64,000 nucleotides of DNA, taken from assembly GCA_020425605.1 (NCBI GenBank), contig JAGQRH010000004.1, positions 62,001 to 126,000 on the forward strand, given 5' to 3'. Below are positions 8,096 through 17,453 of the stretch, piece after piece. This DNA comes from Planctomycetota bacterium. Its GTDB lineage: Bacteria; Planctomycetota; UBA8742; UBA2392. The translations under genes and the position numbers were made by a program. Numbering within the stretch: position 1 is the stretch's first letter; each line of letters begins with the position of its first letter. The notes beneath the pieces were generated by a model that saw only the letters and a program-made list of their open reading frames with translations, did no database searches and was not told the origin of the DNA.

Positions 8096-11000
8096 TTACT
8101 GCGGCGTTCGCCTCAGGCGCGCAGCGACGATGACGAAACAAATCGAAAGTAGAAGTAGGTGCCCTAACGCCAAAGTTGCGTCAGAGCTGCAACCGGAATC
8201 ACCACCCGACTTGCCCCCACCGCTTGAGGAGCCTCCTCCCGGTGGTGGTGCCGCGATTACGTTGATGGTGACGTCGACCGTGACGCCGGTTTGATTGATC
8301 ACATCCATGAACGTCACGGTCCACGTGTACGCGCCGCCGGGCGTGGCAGCGTCAATCGTACCGGTCCAAGTGAGAGTCTGCGGCTGGCCTGGCGCTGGAA
8401 TCGACGGCGCGACTACGCCAACCGGTACAGAGCCGGGGGGAACAATGGACGTGACCTGAATGTCGTCGCCGTCCGGATCGCTGAGAATGATGCTCACGCT
8501 CGCCAGGGTATCTCCGGCATTGAGCGTGATACTGAACGGACCGTTCGTTCCGCCAGAGAGGGCAGAACCGGCCGTCGCGTCGGCCTGTGCGGGTGAGCCG
8601 TAGCCGACAGGCGGAGGCGGCGCATCGATAGACCATAACTCGTTTCCGTGCACGCCATCATTTGCGTAGAACAGGACCTTATTGTTCAGTTGCACAAAGT
8701 ACCCGTAGTAGTGCGTTCCATCGCCGTTTCCGGGAAGGATCTCACCGTACGGAAGCATATCCGTTCCGTCGGACATCCAGAGTTCGAAACCCAACGACGT
8801 GTATTCGGCGGTAGTGAAGACGCGCCCGTTGATGAAAAAGCCGCCGTTCGGATTGCTGCCATCGGGCCCTGGGAACATGTCCTCAAACATGTACGTGCCC
8901 GCCGTCGTGCCGTCTGTCTTCCACAGTTCCTTGCCGTGTGTGCCGTCGTCCTTGGCAAAATACAGGTCGTTGTTGTCGCCTCCGATATACGCGTATGGGC
9001 CGGCACCCGTGTCATAGCCCGGGTAGCAATCCTTTATCATGAACGTACCGGCTGCCGTTCCGTCTGTTCGCCAAAGCTCGATACCGTTGGTCTGATCTCG
9101 ACCGATGAAATACATGTACGCCCCGTGCACATACATCCCGTACGGGTCCCCGTTTCCGGTGCCAGGCGAAATATCCTTGAACACGACGGTCCCGGCAACC
9201 GTTCCATCGCTGCACCACAGCTCTGCACCGTACGTGGTATCAATTCCCCGGAACCAGAACTTCCCGTTGTAGGACGTCATGTGCATCGGCGCGCCACTGG
9301 CCGTTCCAGGGTTGATGTCAAGGAACAGGGTAGTGCCGGCAGCCGTCCCGTCAGTGCGCCAGAGTTCGTAGCCCTCTGCCGGCCGGGTCGCCTTAAAGAA
9401 CAGATAGCCGCCTTGCTCAATGAAGTCGCTTGGGTTCCCGTGGCCGGTTCCAGCGCTTATGTCGAAGACAAGGGTTGTACCCGCAGTCGTTCCGTCAGTA
9501 CGCCACAACTCTCGTCCATTTGTTGCATCGAGTGCAGAGAAGTACACATATGAGCCAAACTCAATGTGTTTCTGCGGCAAGCTTCCGGGTGAGCCCGGGT
9601 TAATGTCCCTAACCATGTAAGTGTTGGCGGTGGTTCCATCCGAGAACCACAACTCGTAACCGTTGGTGCCGTCATCCGCGGTAAAATAGAATCCGGTGCT
9701 CGACGCGAACCCCTGAATCGGGCTACTGCTGCCGGTCGGGTTCACGTCCTTTACCAGGTATGTGCCGCCAGTAGTCCCATCTGTAGCCCATAGCTCGATG
9801 CCATTAACTCCGTCGTCGGCAGAGAAGAACACCAAACCCAGGCTGGGCACCTTGTAGAGCGGTGGGCTGTTTGTGGCGCTGTCGCCGAAGCCTGTGTTGA
9901 TGTCCAGCACCAAATTCGAAGATGTTGTCCCCGACCACGGAATTCCGCCGCTTCCCCCACCCGCAGTCGTGCCTGTCGCCGTCGTGGAAATGACCCACGG
10001 TTCCCTGCCGTTCGTCCCGTCGTCCGCGAAAAAGACCAGGTTCGTGCCGACACCGCCGAAACGATTCACTTGGTACAAGCTACTTGACCACGCAATCAGT
10101 CCGTCGCCGCTGCCGGTGCTGCAGTCCGCAATCATCTCGGTGCCTGCGGCCGTTCCGTCCGTTCGCCACAGTTCGGTGCCGTAAACCGGGTCCCAACCAG
10201 CAAAGAACACATAACCGTTCCAGGCGAGCCCTCCGTGCGCCACACCGTTCCAAAAACCGGTGCGGATGTCCCGCACCAGCGAAGTACCGCCGGCAGTTCC
10301 ATCCGTCTTCCAGACTTCGCACCCGTAGGTTCCGTTGGTGGCCTCAAGGAATATTTCGTTGCCCAAGACGCCGAGCACTGCGGGCTCACTGCCCGACAAG
10401 CCGGTTGATATGGCGTCGATGATTGACGTCCCTCCCGGCGTTCCGTCGGTCTTCCAGAGCTCGCGCCCGAGTGTGTCACTCTCGGCGATGAAAAAGCCGG
10501 TTCCAGCCACGACCATGAAGTTTTGGGTGATCGAACGCTGGCTACCCGCAAACGCGTCCACTAGTAGCTGAGTACCTGCTGCCGTGCCATCCGTAACCCA
10601 CGGTTCTTCGCCGTGAACGCCATCGTCAGCCGAAAACACCCAGAGACCGTTCAGGGTCATGCCGCCGCCGCCCCACGACGCCGTGTTGCCGCTGCGAATC
10701 ACTACAACCTGCGAGGTACCTGCCGCCGTCCCATCCGTTTGGTAGAGGACCAATGCGTCCGAAGCCGACATGCCTATGAAATAGAGCATGTTGCCGATCA
10801 CGGCCATGGCAAGCGGGTTGCTGCTGCCGGTGCCGGGAACGATATCGTCCACCATGGAAGTACCGCCCGGCGTACCGTCGGTCTTCCACAACTCCGTACC
10901 TTCCGTCGCCGTGCCGGCGCGGAAATACATCTCTCCGTTGAACTCGGTGAACAAGTACGGCTGATTTGCCGTGGCGCTTAGCTGAATCGTATTCGCAGTA

Positions 11001-11320
11001 GTACTGTCGCTGATCCAGGGTCTGCTTCCGGCAGCAAAGATCAGATTGCTTCCCCAAGCTGTCAGGTATCGCGGATACGAGGAGCCGGATCCAGTTACAA
11101 TGTCCTTCAACATGGAAGTTCCGCCAGCCGTCCCGTCGGTTTTCCAGACTTCCAATCCGTTCGTACCGTCGTCGGCCGTGAAGTACACGGTGCTACCCAG
11201 CGTAAGCGCCTCGTACGAAGGCGAAACCGAGGAGCCCGAGGGGTTGATATCCAGGACCATCGACTGCGCGGCAAGAATTGGCGCAACAGCAAGCACCGCA
11301 CAGAACGTGAGGAATCGCAT
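8096..11320 (-). CDS. Large secreted TDGT-repeat protein with C-terminal sorting tag
   Basis: 1074 residues from the ATG at 11320 (GGGAG upstream). Signal peptide MRFLTFCAVLAVAPILAAQ. Residues about 20-900 are built from about 16 copies of a roughly 50-residue unit with the core ELWKTDGTAAGT followed by hydrophobic-DI and PG turns, probably a beta-propeller or beta-solenoid. Related surface repeats occur in many environmental bacteria; their ligand is unknown to me. An Ig-like domain (SDPDGDDIQVTSI) follows, then a Gly/Ser-rich linker, SGCSS, a hydrophobic helix and RLRRTPQ. That tail has the same layout as the one on the metalloprotease at 3391-5715. A terminator follows the gene. Confidence 0.85.
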   Translation of the reverse strand: MRFLTFCAVLAVAPILAAQSMVLDINPSGSSVSPSYEALTLGSTVYFTADDGTNGLEVWKTDGTAGGTSMLKDIVTGSGSSYPRYLTAWGSNLIFAAGSRPWISDSTTANTIQLSATANQPYLFTEFNGEMYFRAGTATEGTELWKTDGTPGGTSMVDDIVPGTGSSNPLAMAVIGNMLYFIGMSASDALVLYQTDGTAAGTSQVVVIRSGNTASWGGGGMTLNGLWVFSADDGVHGEEPWVTDGTAAGTQLLVDAFAGSQRSITQNFMVVAGTGFFIAESDTLGRELWKTDGTPGGTSIIDAISTGLSGSEPAVLGVLGNEIFLEATNGTYGCEVWKTDGTAGGTSLVRDIRTGFWNGVAHGGLAWNGYVFFAGWDPVYGTELWRTDGTAAGTEMIADCSTGSGDGLIAWSSSLYQVNRFGGVGTNLVFFADDGTNGREPWVISTTATGTTAGGGSGGIPWSGTTSSNLVLDINTGFGDSATNSPPLYKVPSLGLVFFSADDGVNGIELWATDGTTGGTYLVKDVNPTGSSSPIQGFASSTGFYFTADDGTNGYELWFSDGTTANTYMVRDINPGSPGSLPQKHIEFGSYVYFSALDATNGRELWRTDGTTAGTTLVFDISAGTGHGNPSDFIEQGGYLFFKATRPAEGYELWRTDGTAAGTTLFLDINPGTASGAPMHMTSYNGKFWFRGIDTTYGAELWCSDGTVAGTVVFKDISPGTGNGDPYGMYVHGAYMYFIGRDQTNGIELWRTDGTAAGTFMIKDCYPGYDTGAGPYAYIGGDNNDLYFAKDDGTHGKELWKTDGTTAGTYMFEDMFPGPDGSNPNGGFFINGRVFTTAEYTSLGFELWMSDGTDMLPYGEILPGNGDGTHYYGYFVQLNNKVLFYANDGVHGNELWSIDAPPPPVGYGSPAQADATAGSALSGGTNGPFSITLNAGDTLASVSIILSDPDGDDIQVTSIVPPGSVPVGVVAPSIPAPGQPQTLTWTGTIDAATPGGAYTWTVTFMDVINQTGVTVDVTINVIAAPPPGGGSSSGGGKSGGDSGCSSDATLALGHLLLLSICFVIVAARLRRTPQ
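8620..11190 (-). repeat. Array of about 16 TDGT repeats inside the coding region
   Basis: DNA encoding the degenerate unit ELW-x-(T/S)DGT-x2-GT recurs roughly every 150 bp. DNA copies are diverged but share short words such as ACGGTACGCCGGGCGG and GTTCCGTC. Several units have lost the core (for example EPWVISTTATGT and the final ELWSIDAPP). Confidence 0.8.
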
Positions 11321-11411
11321 CACGGATCTCCCGGAGTGGATTGGCCACACAAGTGTATCGACGAATCGCGCGTGCTCAACGAATCCGCACAGATGGTCCT
11401 GATGCTACACA

Positions 11412-11439
11412 AACGCTCCGCTGAGCCCAGCGGAGCGTT
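11412..11439 (-). terminator. Terminator after the ABC ATPase gene
   Basis: A 12-bp perfect stem (AACGCTCCGCTG/CAGCGGAGCGTT) with a four-base loop, followed on the minus strand by a short T-run, lies 24 bases beyond the stop of the gene ending at 11463. Confidence 0.75.
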
Positions 11440-11462
11440 CGTCAACAGCAAGTGCCAATGCC

Positions 11463-13412
11463 CTAGACCGCGCCTTCGACTCGTTTGCGGATGTCTTCGA
11501 TGTCCGGGTCGGGGATGGCTTCCGTGAGGCGCTTGGTGTAGGCGTGCTGCGGGTTGCGATAGATTTCGTCGCTGCTGGCGTACTCGACGATGTGGCCGCC
11601 ACGGCCAAAATCTTCTTCCTTCACGCCCTCGCGCTTGCCCTCTTCCCACAACTCGCGCAGCGTCGCCCCGGGGCACATCACCGCGATGTCGTCGCTGATG
11701 AATTTCACCACGCTCAGGTCGTGTGAGATAAAGATGTACGTCAGCCCGAACTCGTCCTGCAGGTCCAGCAGCAGGTTGAGCACGCCGGCCTGCACGGATA
11801 CGTCCAAAGCGCTGACCGACTCGTCGCACACGATGAACTCAGGCTCAACCGCCAGCGTGCGCGCGATGCCGATGCGCTGGCGCTGGCCGCCACTGAAGGC
11901 GTGGGGATAGCGCTTAAGGTGATCGGCCGGGAGACCGACCTTTTCCAGCAGCCACGCGGCGCGGTCTTCACGCTCGCGGCGATTGCCCTGCAGCCCGTGG
12001 ACCAGCATCGGCTCCATGATCGCTGCGCCGATGGTCATGCGCGGGTTGAGCGACGAGAACGGGTCCTGGAAAATGATCTGCATCTTGCGCCGCATGGCGC
12101 GCAGCTCGGCGCTGGGCATGCCGGTGATTTCGCTGTCGCCGTAGTAGACGCGGCCTTCCGTCGGATCGATCAGGCGCAGGATACTGCGCCCCAGCGTCGT
12201 CTTGCCGCAGCCCGACTCGCCCACCAGCCCGATCGTGCGCCCCTTCTTCACGGTCAGGGTGACGTCGTCGACGGCCTTCACGTAGCCGACGGTTTTGCGG
12301 AACACGCCCTTCTTGATCGGGAAGTAGGTCTTCAGCCCCTCGATCTTCAGCAGCGGCGCATCAAAGCCTTCCATTTGTTCGCGGCGCTTGTCCGGGCGGT
12401 GCTTGCCGGGAATCGTCAGGTCCGGGTCCGTCGGGTCGAGCTCGAGGCCCTTCTTGTCGGCGTCGATGAAATCCTCAACAGTCGGCAGGCGCTCGGCCTT
12501 CGTTGTCAGGCGCGGGCGGCAGGCGAGCAGGCCCTTGGTGTACGGGTGCTGCGGGTTCGCGAAAATATCAAGCACACGGCCGTACTCGACGATCTTGCCG
12601 CGGAACATCACGGCGACCTTGTCGGTCACTTCGGCCACAACGCCGAGGTCGTGTGTAATGAACAGCACGGCCATCTGGCGCTTGTTCTGGACACCCTTGA
12701 TCAGCTCAAGGATCTGTTTCTGGATCGTCACGTCGAGCGCCGTAGTCGGCTCGTCGCAGATCAGCATGCGCGGATTGCAGGCGAGCGCCATGGCGATCAT
12801 CACGCGCTGCTTCATGCCGCCCGACAGCTCGAACGGGTACTGCTTGACGCGCGTGGCGGGCTCGGGGATGCCCACTTCGTCGAACAGCTCGATGGTGCGC
12901 TGCCACGCCTCGTTCTTGTTCATGCCCAGGTGCAGCGTCAGGGCTTCAACGACCTGCGACCCGCACGTGAACACGGGGTTCAGGCTAGTCATCGGCTCCT
13001 GGAAGATCATCGCGATGTCGCCGCCGCGGATCTTGCGCAGCTGTGTTTCGTTCAAGCGGGTGAGGTCGCTGTCGGTGCCGTCCTCGCCGCGCCACTGGAT
13101 CTGGCCACCCTCGATGCGCCCGGTCTGGCTGGGCAGCAGCTTGAGCATACTGTACGCCGTCATCGACTTGCCCGAGCCGGACTCACCCACCACGCCGAGT
13201 GTTTCACCGGCGCCGATGCGGAGGCTGATGTCGTCAACGGCCTTCACGACGCCGTGGTCGGTATGGAAGTAAGTCTTGAGGCCCTGGATGTCGAGCAACG
13301 GATGGGCAACGATCTCGTCTTTGACGGAGTCGTGAATGACCGGCCCATGCACGCCGTCGACACCCGCCAGTTCCGGCGCGACTTCCGGTTTGTGCTCTTG
13401 CGGTTCGCTCAA
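11463..13412 (-). CDS. Fused oligopeptide ABC transporter ATPase (DppD-DppF in one chain)
   Basis: 649 residues with two complete ABC domains that would energise a dipeptide/oligopeptide or nickel type importer at the inner membrane. Domain 1 (about 40-330) has Walker A GESGSGKS, signature LSGGMKQR and Walker [12 protein letters not shown]. Domain 2 (about 350-640) has GESGCGKTT, signature FSGGQRQR and Walker [11 protein letters not shown], where Ser replaces the usual Pro. Each domain keeps the Opp/Dpp C-terminal HPYTKGL or HAYTKRL motif. Near residue 590 there is an unusual charged insertion, [19 protein letters not shown], between the D-loop/H-loop part and the C-terminal motif. No permease or binding-protein gene lies nearby, so its partners are encoded elsewhere. 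Confidence 0.9.
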   Translation of the reverse strand: MSEPQEHKPEVAPELAGVDGVHGPVIHDSVKDEIVAHPLLDIQGLKTYFHTDHGVVKAVDDISLRIGAGETLGVVGESGSGKSMTAYSMLKLLPSQTGRIEGGQIQWRGEDGTDSDLTRLNETQLRKIRGGDIAMIFQEPMTSLNPVFTCGSQVVEALTLHLGMNKNEAWQRTIELFDEVGIPEPATRVKQYPFELSGGMKQRVMIAMALACNPRMLICDEPTTALDVTIQKQILELIKGVQNKRQMAVLFITHDLGVVAEVTDKVAVMFRGKIVEYGRVLDIFANPQHPYTKGLLACRPRLTTKAERLPTVEDFIDADKKGLELDPTDPDLTIPGKHRPDKRREQMEGFDAPLLKIEGLKTYFPIKKGVFRKTVGYVKAVDDVTLTVKKGRTIGLVGESGCGKTTLGRSILRLIDPTEGRVYYGDSEITGMPSAELRAMRRKMQIIFQDPFSSLNPRMTIGAAIMEPMLVHGLQGNRREREDRAAWLLEKVGLPADHLKRYPHAFSGGQRQRIGIARTLAVEPEFIVCDESVSALDVSVQAGVLNLLLDLQDEFGLTYIFISHDLSVVKFISDDIAVMCPGATLRELWEEGKREGVKEEDFGRGGHIVEYASSDEIYRNPQHAYTKRLTEAIPDPDIEDIRKRVEGAV

Positions 13413-13538
13413 AACAGCCTCCGAGCCGGGGAAAGCGGGACTCTAGTTAACAAAGGTAATACGCGTCAAGCAAACTAGACGGGCAGTCCAAAGGCTCAAG
13501 GCCCAAAAGTCAGCCGGTGGCTTGGAAACCGCTCCCCG

Positions 13539-13566
13539 TTGACAGTCTAGGGGCGGGTGCTACCTT
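13539..13566 (+). promoter_or_regulatory. Promoter of tRNA-Leu(AAG)
   Basis: A perfect -35 TTGACA (13539-13544), a 16-bp spacer ending in TGC, and TACCTT (13561-13566) as an extended -10 place the start of transcription a few bases before the tRNA at 13579. Confidence 0.6.
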
Positions 13567-13578
13567 CCCCGATCCACT

Positions 13579-13665
13579 GCGCAGGTGGCGGAATTGGCAG
13601 ACGCGCCAGACTAAGGATCTGGTTCCCTTCGGGGTGTGCGGGTTCAAGTCCCGCCCTGCGCACCA
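13579..13665 (+). tRNA. tRNA-Leu, anticodon AAG
   Basis: Complete class II tRNA of 87 nt with encoded CCA. The acceptor stem is GCGCAGG/CCTGCGC, the anticodon stem CCAGA/TCTGG, the loop CTAAGGA with AAG at 13613-13615, a long variable arm CCCTTCGGG, and the T-loop TTCAAGT. The A at wobble position 34 is unusual for bacterial leucine tRNA, where G34 (GAG) normally reads CUU/CUC. It would need deamination to inosine to read CUC efficiently. Confidence 0.95.
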
Positions 13666-13724
13666 GCTTCAAATGCGGCCTCGGCGTACACTGCCGGGGC
13701 CGCAGCTTTGCGTACAGAGCGCTG

Positions 13725-14288
13725 ATGGCAAGCCACGCAATCGTCGGTGTGTCAGACCACGCTGGGTGGGCCGTGCTGATGACCGTCGGCCCGCACCATG
13801 CGCTGCTCGATCGCCGTCGGGTTGCGCTGATCGATGAAGGCCTGCCGTGCCTCCCCCACCACCATGAAGCACAAGGAAAGCCTGAAGCTGAGGGCGTCGC
13901 GTTGGTCAAGCGTGTCCAGCAATCAGCCGAAAAGCACGCGGCCACCTGTCTTGATGCACTGGCGAAGTCCCTGTCCGGCGAGATCGGCGAGATCGCGCTG
14001 CGGACCCTTCCGAAGCTGCCGGACACCATCGCAGGACGCATCGCCAGCTATCACGCGCAGACTCGCGCGGACGGCGTCATGTACCGCGAAGCGGTCGCAA
14101 AGGCGGCGCGAGACCGCGGCTGGGCTGTCTACTGGTTCGATGCAAAGACCGTGTTCACGGACGCTGAGCGCACCTTCAAACGCGGACCCATCGAAGAGCT
14201 GTTTAAGCAGACCAAGGCCCAACTGGGACCGCCCTGGCAGAAAGACCACAAGCTGGCAATGGCCGCAGCCATCGCGGCCGGCGCCTAG
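13725..14288 (+). CDS. Conserved-looking protein of unknown function
   Basis: 187 residues from the ATG at 13725, the first good start after the tRNA; an upstream in-frame start would run through the tRNA and is rejected. It begins MASHAIVGVSDHAGWAVLMT and continues LLDRRRVALIDEGLP...PHHHEAQG. The first part suggests an RNase H-like or actin-like beta-strand with an acidic residue, but this is weak. No signal peptide or membrane segment. No Shine-Dalgarno is visible. It overlaps the convergent gene by four bases at 14285-14288. Confidence 0.7.
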   Translation: MASHAIVGVSDHAGWAVLMTVGPHHALLDRRRVALIDEGLPCLPHHHEAQGKPEAEGVALVKRVQQSAEKHAATCLDALAKSLSGEIGEIALRTLPKLPDTIAGRIASYHAQTRADGVMYREAVAKAARDRGWAVYWFDAKTVFTDAERTFKRGPIEELFKQTKAQLGPPWQKDHKLAMAAAIAAGA

Positions 14289-14701
14289 CGTGTTCGCAGC
14301 AGCCACACAACCCGACGCCGTGACGCGGCGTAGTGCAGCAAGAGCACTCCAGCAAACGCGGCCGCGGCCGTAGCGTTCCAGGCCACGGAAAGGGCCGCGA
14401 CGGCCGAGCCGAAGATCCCAAACTCCAGCAGCAAACGCACGACACCAGGCACTCGCACTGGCGCTTTGCCGGAACGGCTACGGTCGCCCGGCACATTGAA
14501 GACACCCCACAGTGTCATGACAAACAACGGCGCGCCGGGCGCCAGCAGATAGTGAGGCCACGAATCAACCACAATCCAGCCCCACCACACCAGAGCAGCC
14601 GCCCCGGCGACTTCCAGCAGGAAGCGCAGCCCCATGTTCCACACCGCCATGGAAGGCGGCTCTGGTTGTGTTTGCGGGTCGCTGTGTGGGGTTGTACTCA
14701 T
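14285..14701 (-). CDS. YrdB-like small integral membrane protein (DUF2568 type)
   Basis: 138 residues from the ATG at 14701, with an alternative ATG at 14650. After a polar N-terminus come four hydrophobic segments: MGLRFLLEVAGAAALVWWG, YLLAPGAPLFVMTLWGVF, VVRLLLEFGIFGSAVAAL and AAAAFAGVLLLHYA. The internal W-G-V-F-N-V-P-x-D and the first-helix pattern resemble the YrdB/DUF2568 family, whose function is unknown. It ends in the other strand's stop region, so the two genes converge with a four-base overlap. Confidence 0.75.
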   Translation of the reverse strand: MSTTPHSDPQTQPEPPSMAVWNMGLRFLLEVAGAAALVWWGWIVVDSWPHYLLAPGAPLFVMTLWGVFNVPGDRSRSGKAPVRVPGVVRLLLEFGIFGSAVAALSVAWNATAAAAFAGVLLLHYAASRRRVVWLLRTR

Positions 14702-14773
14702 GAAGGGTTGGAGAGAAATCGATTCGCTCGAGTGTGTGTCCCTAGGTTTTTTCGTGCCATGCTGAACGCACAC

Positions 14774-15018
14774 TTTGATGCCTAACCGTTGAAATGATCA
14801 TCCCTTGCAACTCGTTCAAGCTCGTCAAGAAACTGTGGATAGGCTGTGAATACGCATTTTAAGCGGGTTGGGGCTTGATGGCGAATTCAGACCAAGCTAA
14901 CGTAACGTCCCCGTACCGGGGATACATTACAACCACCCGTTACCAATCGAAAACGACGACCCGCCTTGTGGCGGGCCGATGACTTTTTTGGTTTTGCAGC
15001 GCGGTACGGAGACGACTC
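14774..15018 (+). promoter_or_regulatory. glnA upstream region with leader hairpin
   Basis: This 245-bp region has no open frame. It holds a small palindrome TCCCCGTACCGGGGA near 14908 and a 6-bp hairpin CCCGCC-TTGT-GGCGGG at 14960-14975, followed eight bases later by six Ts (14984-14989), then a GGAG ribosome site for glnA. The hairpin and T-run could act as an attenuator, but the spacing is not canonical. No sigma-54 promoter and no glnA-type glutamine riboswitch consensus was found by eye. Confidence 0.35.
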
Positions 15019-16467
15019 ATGTCCAGCGACTCAAAGCTTCACCCGGAGGGCACCGGTGTTGAAGACGTAATCAGCTTTGCCAAAGATCGCGGATGTACCA
15101 TGCTCGACATCCGCTTCATGGACCTGCCGGGGCTCTGGCAGCACTACACATTCCCCATCCGCAAGCTCGAGGCCGAGCTGTTCGAAGAAGGCCTGCCCTT
15201 TGACGGCAGCAGCCTGCGCGGCTGGAAGACCATCAACGAATCCGACATGCTGGTCATCCCCGAGGCGCAAACCGCCTTCATCGACCCGTTCATGAAGGAA
15301 AAGACGCTGGTGCTGATCGGCAACATCGTCGACCCCATCGAGCGCACGGCTTACGGCCGTTGCCCGCGCAGCGTGGCCAACCGCGCCGAGGCCTACCTGA
15401 AGAGCACCGGCATCGGCGACACCATCTACTTCGGCCCGGAAGCCGAGTTCTTCATCTTCGACGACGTGCGCTTCCGCCAGACCACCAACATGGGCTACTA
15501 CGAGGTGGACAGCGTCGAGGGCTCATGGAACACCGACCGCTTTGAAGAGGGTGGCAACCTCGGCTACAAGCCGCGCACCAAGCAGGGCTACTTCCCGGTC
15601 CCGCCGATGGACAGCCTGCACGACCTGCGCACCGAAATGCTGCTGACGCTTGAGAAAGTCGGCTGCGTGCCCGAGCTGCACCACCACGAGGTCGCCAGCG
15701 GCGGCCAGTGTGAGCTGAGCATCCGCTTCAATACGCTCACTCGAATGGGCGACCAGCTGATGATGTACAAGCACGTCGTCAAGAACGTCGCGCGCGCGAA
15801 TGGCAAGACGGCGACCTTCATGCCCAAGCCCCTTTATGGCGACAACGGCAGCGGCATGCACTGCCACAGCAGCATCTGGAAGGGCGGCAAGAACCAGTAC
15901 GCCGGCGACGGCTACGCGGGGCTCAGCAAGACAGCAATCTACGCGATCGGCGGCGTGCTGAAGCATGCGGCCGCACTGTGCGCGATCACGAACCCGACCA
16001 CCAACAGCTATCACCGTCTGGTGCCGGGCTACGAGGCGCCGGTGAACCTGGCATACAGCAGCCGCAACCGCAGCGCGTGCGTGCGCATCCCGCTGGCGGG
16101 TGACGAGGCCGCGGCCAAGCGATTCGAGTACCGCTGCCCGGACCCGAGCAGCAACCCGTACCTGACCTTCAGCGCGATCACGATGGCGGCGCTGGACGGC
16201 ATCCAGAACAAGATCGACCCGGGCCAGCCGATGGACAAGGATTTGTACGACCTGCCGCCGGAGCAGCTGAAAGAGATCCCACAGACCCCGGGCAGCCTCG
16301 AGGAGTCACTGCGCGCACTGGAAAAGGACCACGAATTCCTGCTCAAGGGCGACGTGTTCAGCAAGGACATCATCGAGGAGTGGATCAGCTACAAGATGAA
16401 GAACGAAGTACAGGCCATGCGCCTAAGGCCGCATCCGCACGAGTTCGAGCTGTACTTCGACATCTAG
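15019..16467 (+). CDS. glnA: Glutamine synthetase type I
   Basis: 482 residues, the usual length for GSI, a cytoplasmic dodecamer that makes glutamine from glutamate, ammonia and ATP. Motifs present: FDGSSLRGW near the N-terminus, the metal-binding [11 protein letters not shown], the ATP-binding [16 protein letters not shown], the glutamate-binding [18 protein letters not shown] and RSACVRIP. Near residue 410 is [15 protein letters not shown], matching the adenylylation loop of the GSI-beta subtype with its tyrosine retained. Regulation by GlnE-type adenylylation is therefore likely, although no glnE or glnB is in the window. The ATG at 15019 has GGAG upstream. A terminator follows. Confidence 0.98.
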   Translation: MSSDSKLHPEGTGVEDVISFAKDRGCTMLDIRFMDLPGLWQHYTFPIRKLEAELFEEGLPFDGSSLRGWKTINESDMLVIPEAQTAFIDPFMKEKTLVLIGNIVDPIERTAYGRCPRSVANRAEAYLKSTGIGDTIYFGPEAEFFIFDDVRFRQTTNMGYYEVDSVEGSWNTDRFEEGGNLGYKPRTKQGYFPVPPMDSLHDLRTEMLLTLEKVGCVPELHHHEVASGGQCELSIRFNTLTRMGDQLMMYKHVVKNVARANGKTATFMPKPLYGDNGSGMHCHSSIWKGGKNQYAGDGYAGLSKTAIYAIGGVLKHAAALCAITNPTTNSYHRLVPGYEAPVNLAYSSRNRSACVRIPLAGDEAAAKRFEYRCPDPSSNPYLTFSAITMAALDGIQNKIDPGQPMDKDLYDLPPEQLKEIPQTPGSLEESLRALEKDHEFLLKGDVFSKDIIEEWISYKMKNEVQAMRLRPHPHEFELYFDI

Positions 16468-16499
16468 TTGTCGGTTGTCAGTTGTCAGAAAAACAAGAG

Positions 16500-16523
16500 C
16501 CCCCGGCGCAAGCCGGGGGTTTT
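16500..16523 (+). terminator. glnA terminator
   Basis: Stem CCCCCGGC/GCCGGGGG (8 bp) with a GCAA tetraloop followed by TTTT, 32 bases beyond the glnA stop. Confidence 0.9.
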
Positions 16524-16529
16524 CGATAG

Positions 16530-16631
16530 TGCCTCACGCCACGACGCGACGAGCGCTACGACTCAACGGGACTCTTCCTACCTCGGATCACGCCTGGCGT
16601 CGTAGCGCTCGTCTCGTCGTTGCGTGAGGCA
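16530..16631. repeat. Long inverted repeat, 33-bp arms, between convergent genes
   Basis: Arms 16530-16562 (starting TGCCTCACGCCACGACGCGA) and 16599-16631 are reverse complements with two mismatches, around a 36-bp centre. The arms contain the palindrome AGCGCT. It lies between the glnA terminator and the stop of the carbonic anhydrase gene. It may be a miniature mobile element or a long cruciform. No target-site duplication was seen. Confidence 0.8.
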
Positions 16632-16643
16632 GTTCATTGCAAT

Positions 16644-17309
16644 TCATTCCGTTGCCCGGAAGCGGCCGCTTACGTCGCGTTTGGGCTCTTCGGGCTCGGT
16701 GAGTGACAGCCAGCGGTTGTTGGTTTCGTCGTGCTCTACTACGTCGCCGTTTTCGATTTCGTAGACCCAGCCGTGCAAGCGGATTTCGCCGGACTTCAGC
16801 TTCTTCTCAATGCACGGGTACGTGCGCAGATGCTCCACCTGAAGCTTCACGTTCTCGGCGATGGCTTCGCGCAGGTGCGTGTCGAACACGTGCGTGTGCT
16901 CCTTGCCGATGCGTCGCTTGGCCTGGCGCGCGAAGCTGACCCACTTCTGCACGGCCGGCATGTCCGTCGACATTTCAGGCTTCAGCAAGGCCGACATGGC
17001 GCCGCAATGCGTGTGACCGCAGACGATCACGTCGCGGATCGGCAGGGCGGTCACCGCAAACTCGATGCTGGCCGTCACGCCGCCCATGTACTTTCCGTAC
17101 TGTGGAATGATGTTGCCGGCGTTGCGCACAATAAACAGCTCGCCGGGGCCGCAGCCCGTCAGCGACTCGAAAGCCACACGGGAATCGCTGCAGCCGATCA
17201 CCAGTGCGTGCGGTTTCTGGCCGGTCTTGACCAGCTCGTCGTAGCGGGGTTTCAGCCCGGGGTAGATGTCACGGCGGAAGCGCCGAATGCCTTCAACGAT
17301 CTTATCCAT
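16644..17309 (-). CDS. Beta-class carbonic anhydrase
   Basis: 221 residues from the ATG at 17309, chosen because AAGGA lies just upstream and because this gives normal family length; a longer frame reaches 17465 but adds unlike sequence and would overlap the divergent gene. Reversible hydration of CO2. Zinc ligands are C40 (GCSDSR), H99 and C102 (CGHTHCGAM), and the dyad D42-R44 is present, as is VRNAGN. The enzyme converges on glnA, with the long inverted repeat between them. Confidence 0.95.
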   Translation of the reverse strand: MDKIVEGIRRFRRDIYPGLKPRYDELVKTGQKPHALVIGCSDSRVAFESLTGCGPGELFIVRNAGNIIPQYGKYMGGVTASIEFAVTALPIRDVIVCGHTHCGAMSALLKPEMSTDMPAVQKWVSFARQAKRRIGKEHTHVFDTHLREAIAENVKLQVEHLRTYPCIEKKLKSGEIRLHGWVYEIENGDVVEHDETNNRWLSLTEPEEPKRDVSGRFRATE

Positions 17310-17453
17310 TCCGTCCTTATGCACTGAGTTGCCCCCGCTACGCAAGATTTCTTGCCAAATCGCCTCGGCAACCCTTGCGCGGTGCGTAGATGTGGTAGAT
17401 TTCCCGCGCTTGGCAGGGCCTTGTCTCTGCCGCCACGCGCCTGATACGGATTC

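Noticed and set aside
8620..11190. Regular DNA repeats that might be a CRISPR array
   Set aside because: They are diverged, about 150 bp apart and encode an in-frame protein repeat.
11901..13478. A 525-codon plus-strand open frame opposite the ABC ATPase
   Set aside because: Antisense shadow of a gene with complete ABC motifs.
14820..14870. Possible glnA-type glutamine riboswitch
   Set aside because: CGTTCA occurs, but the other conserved blocks of the motif are absent.
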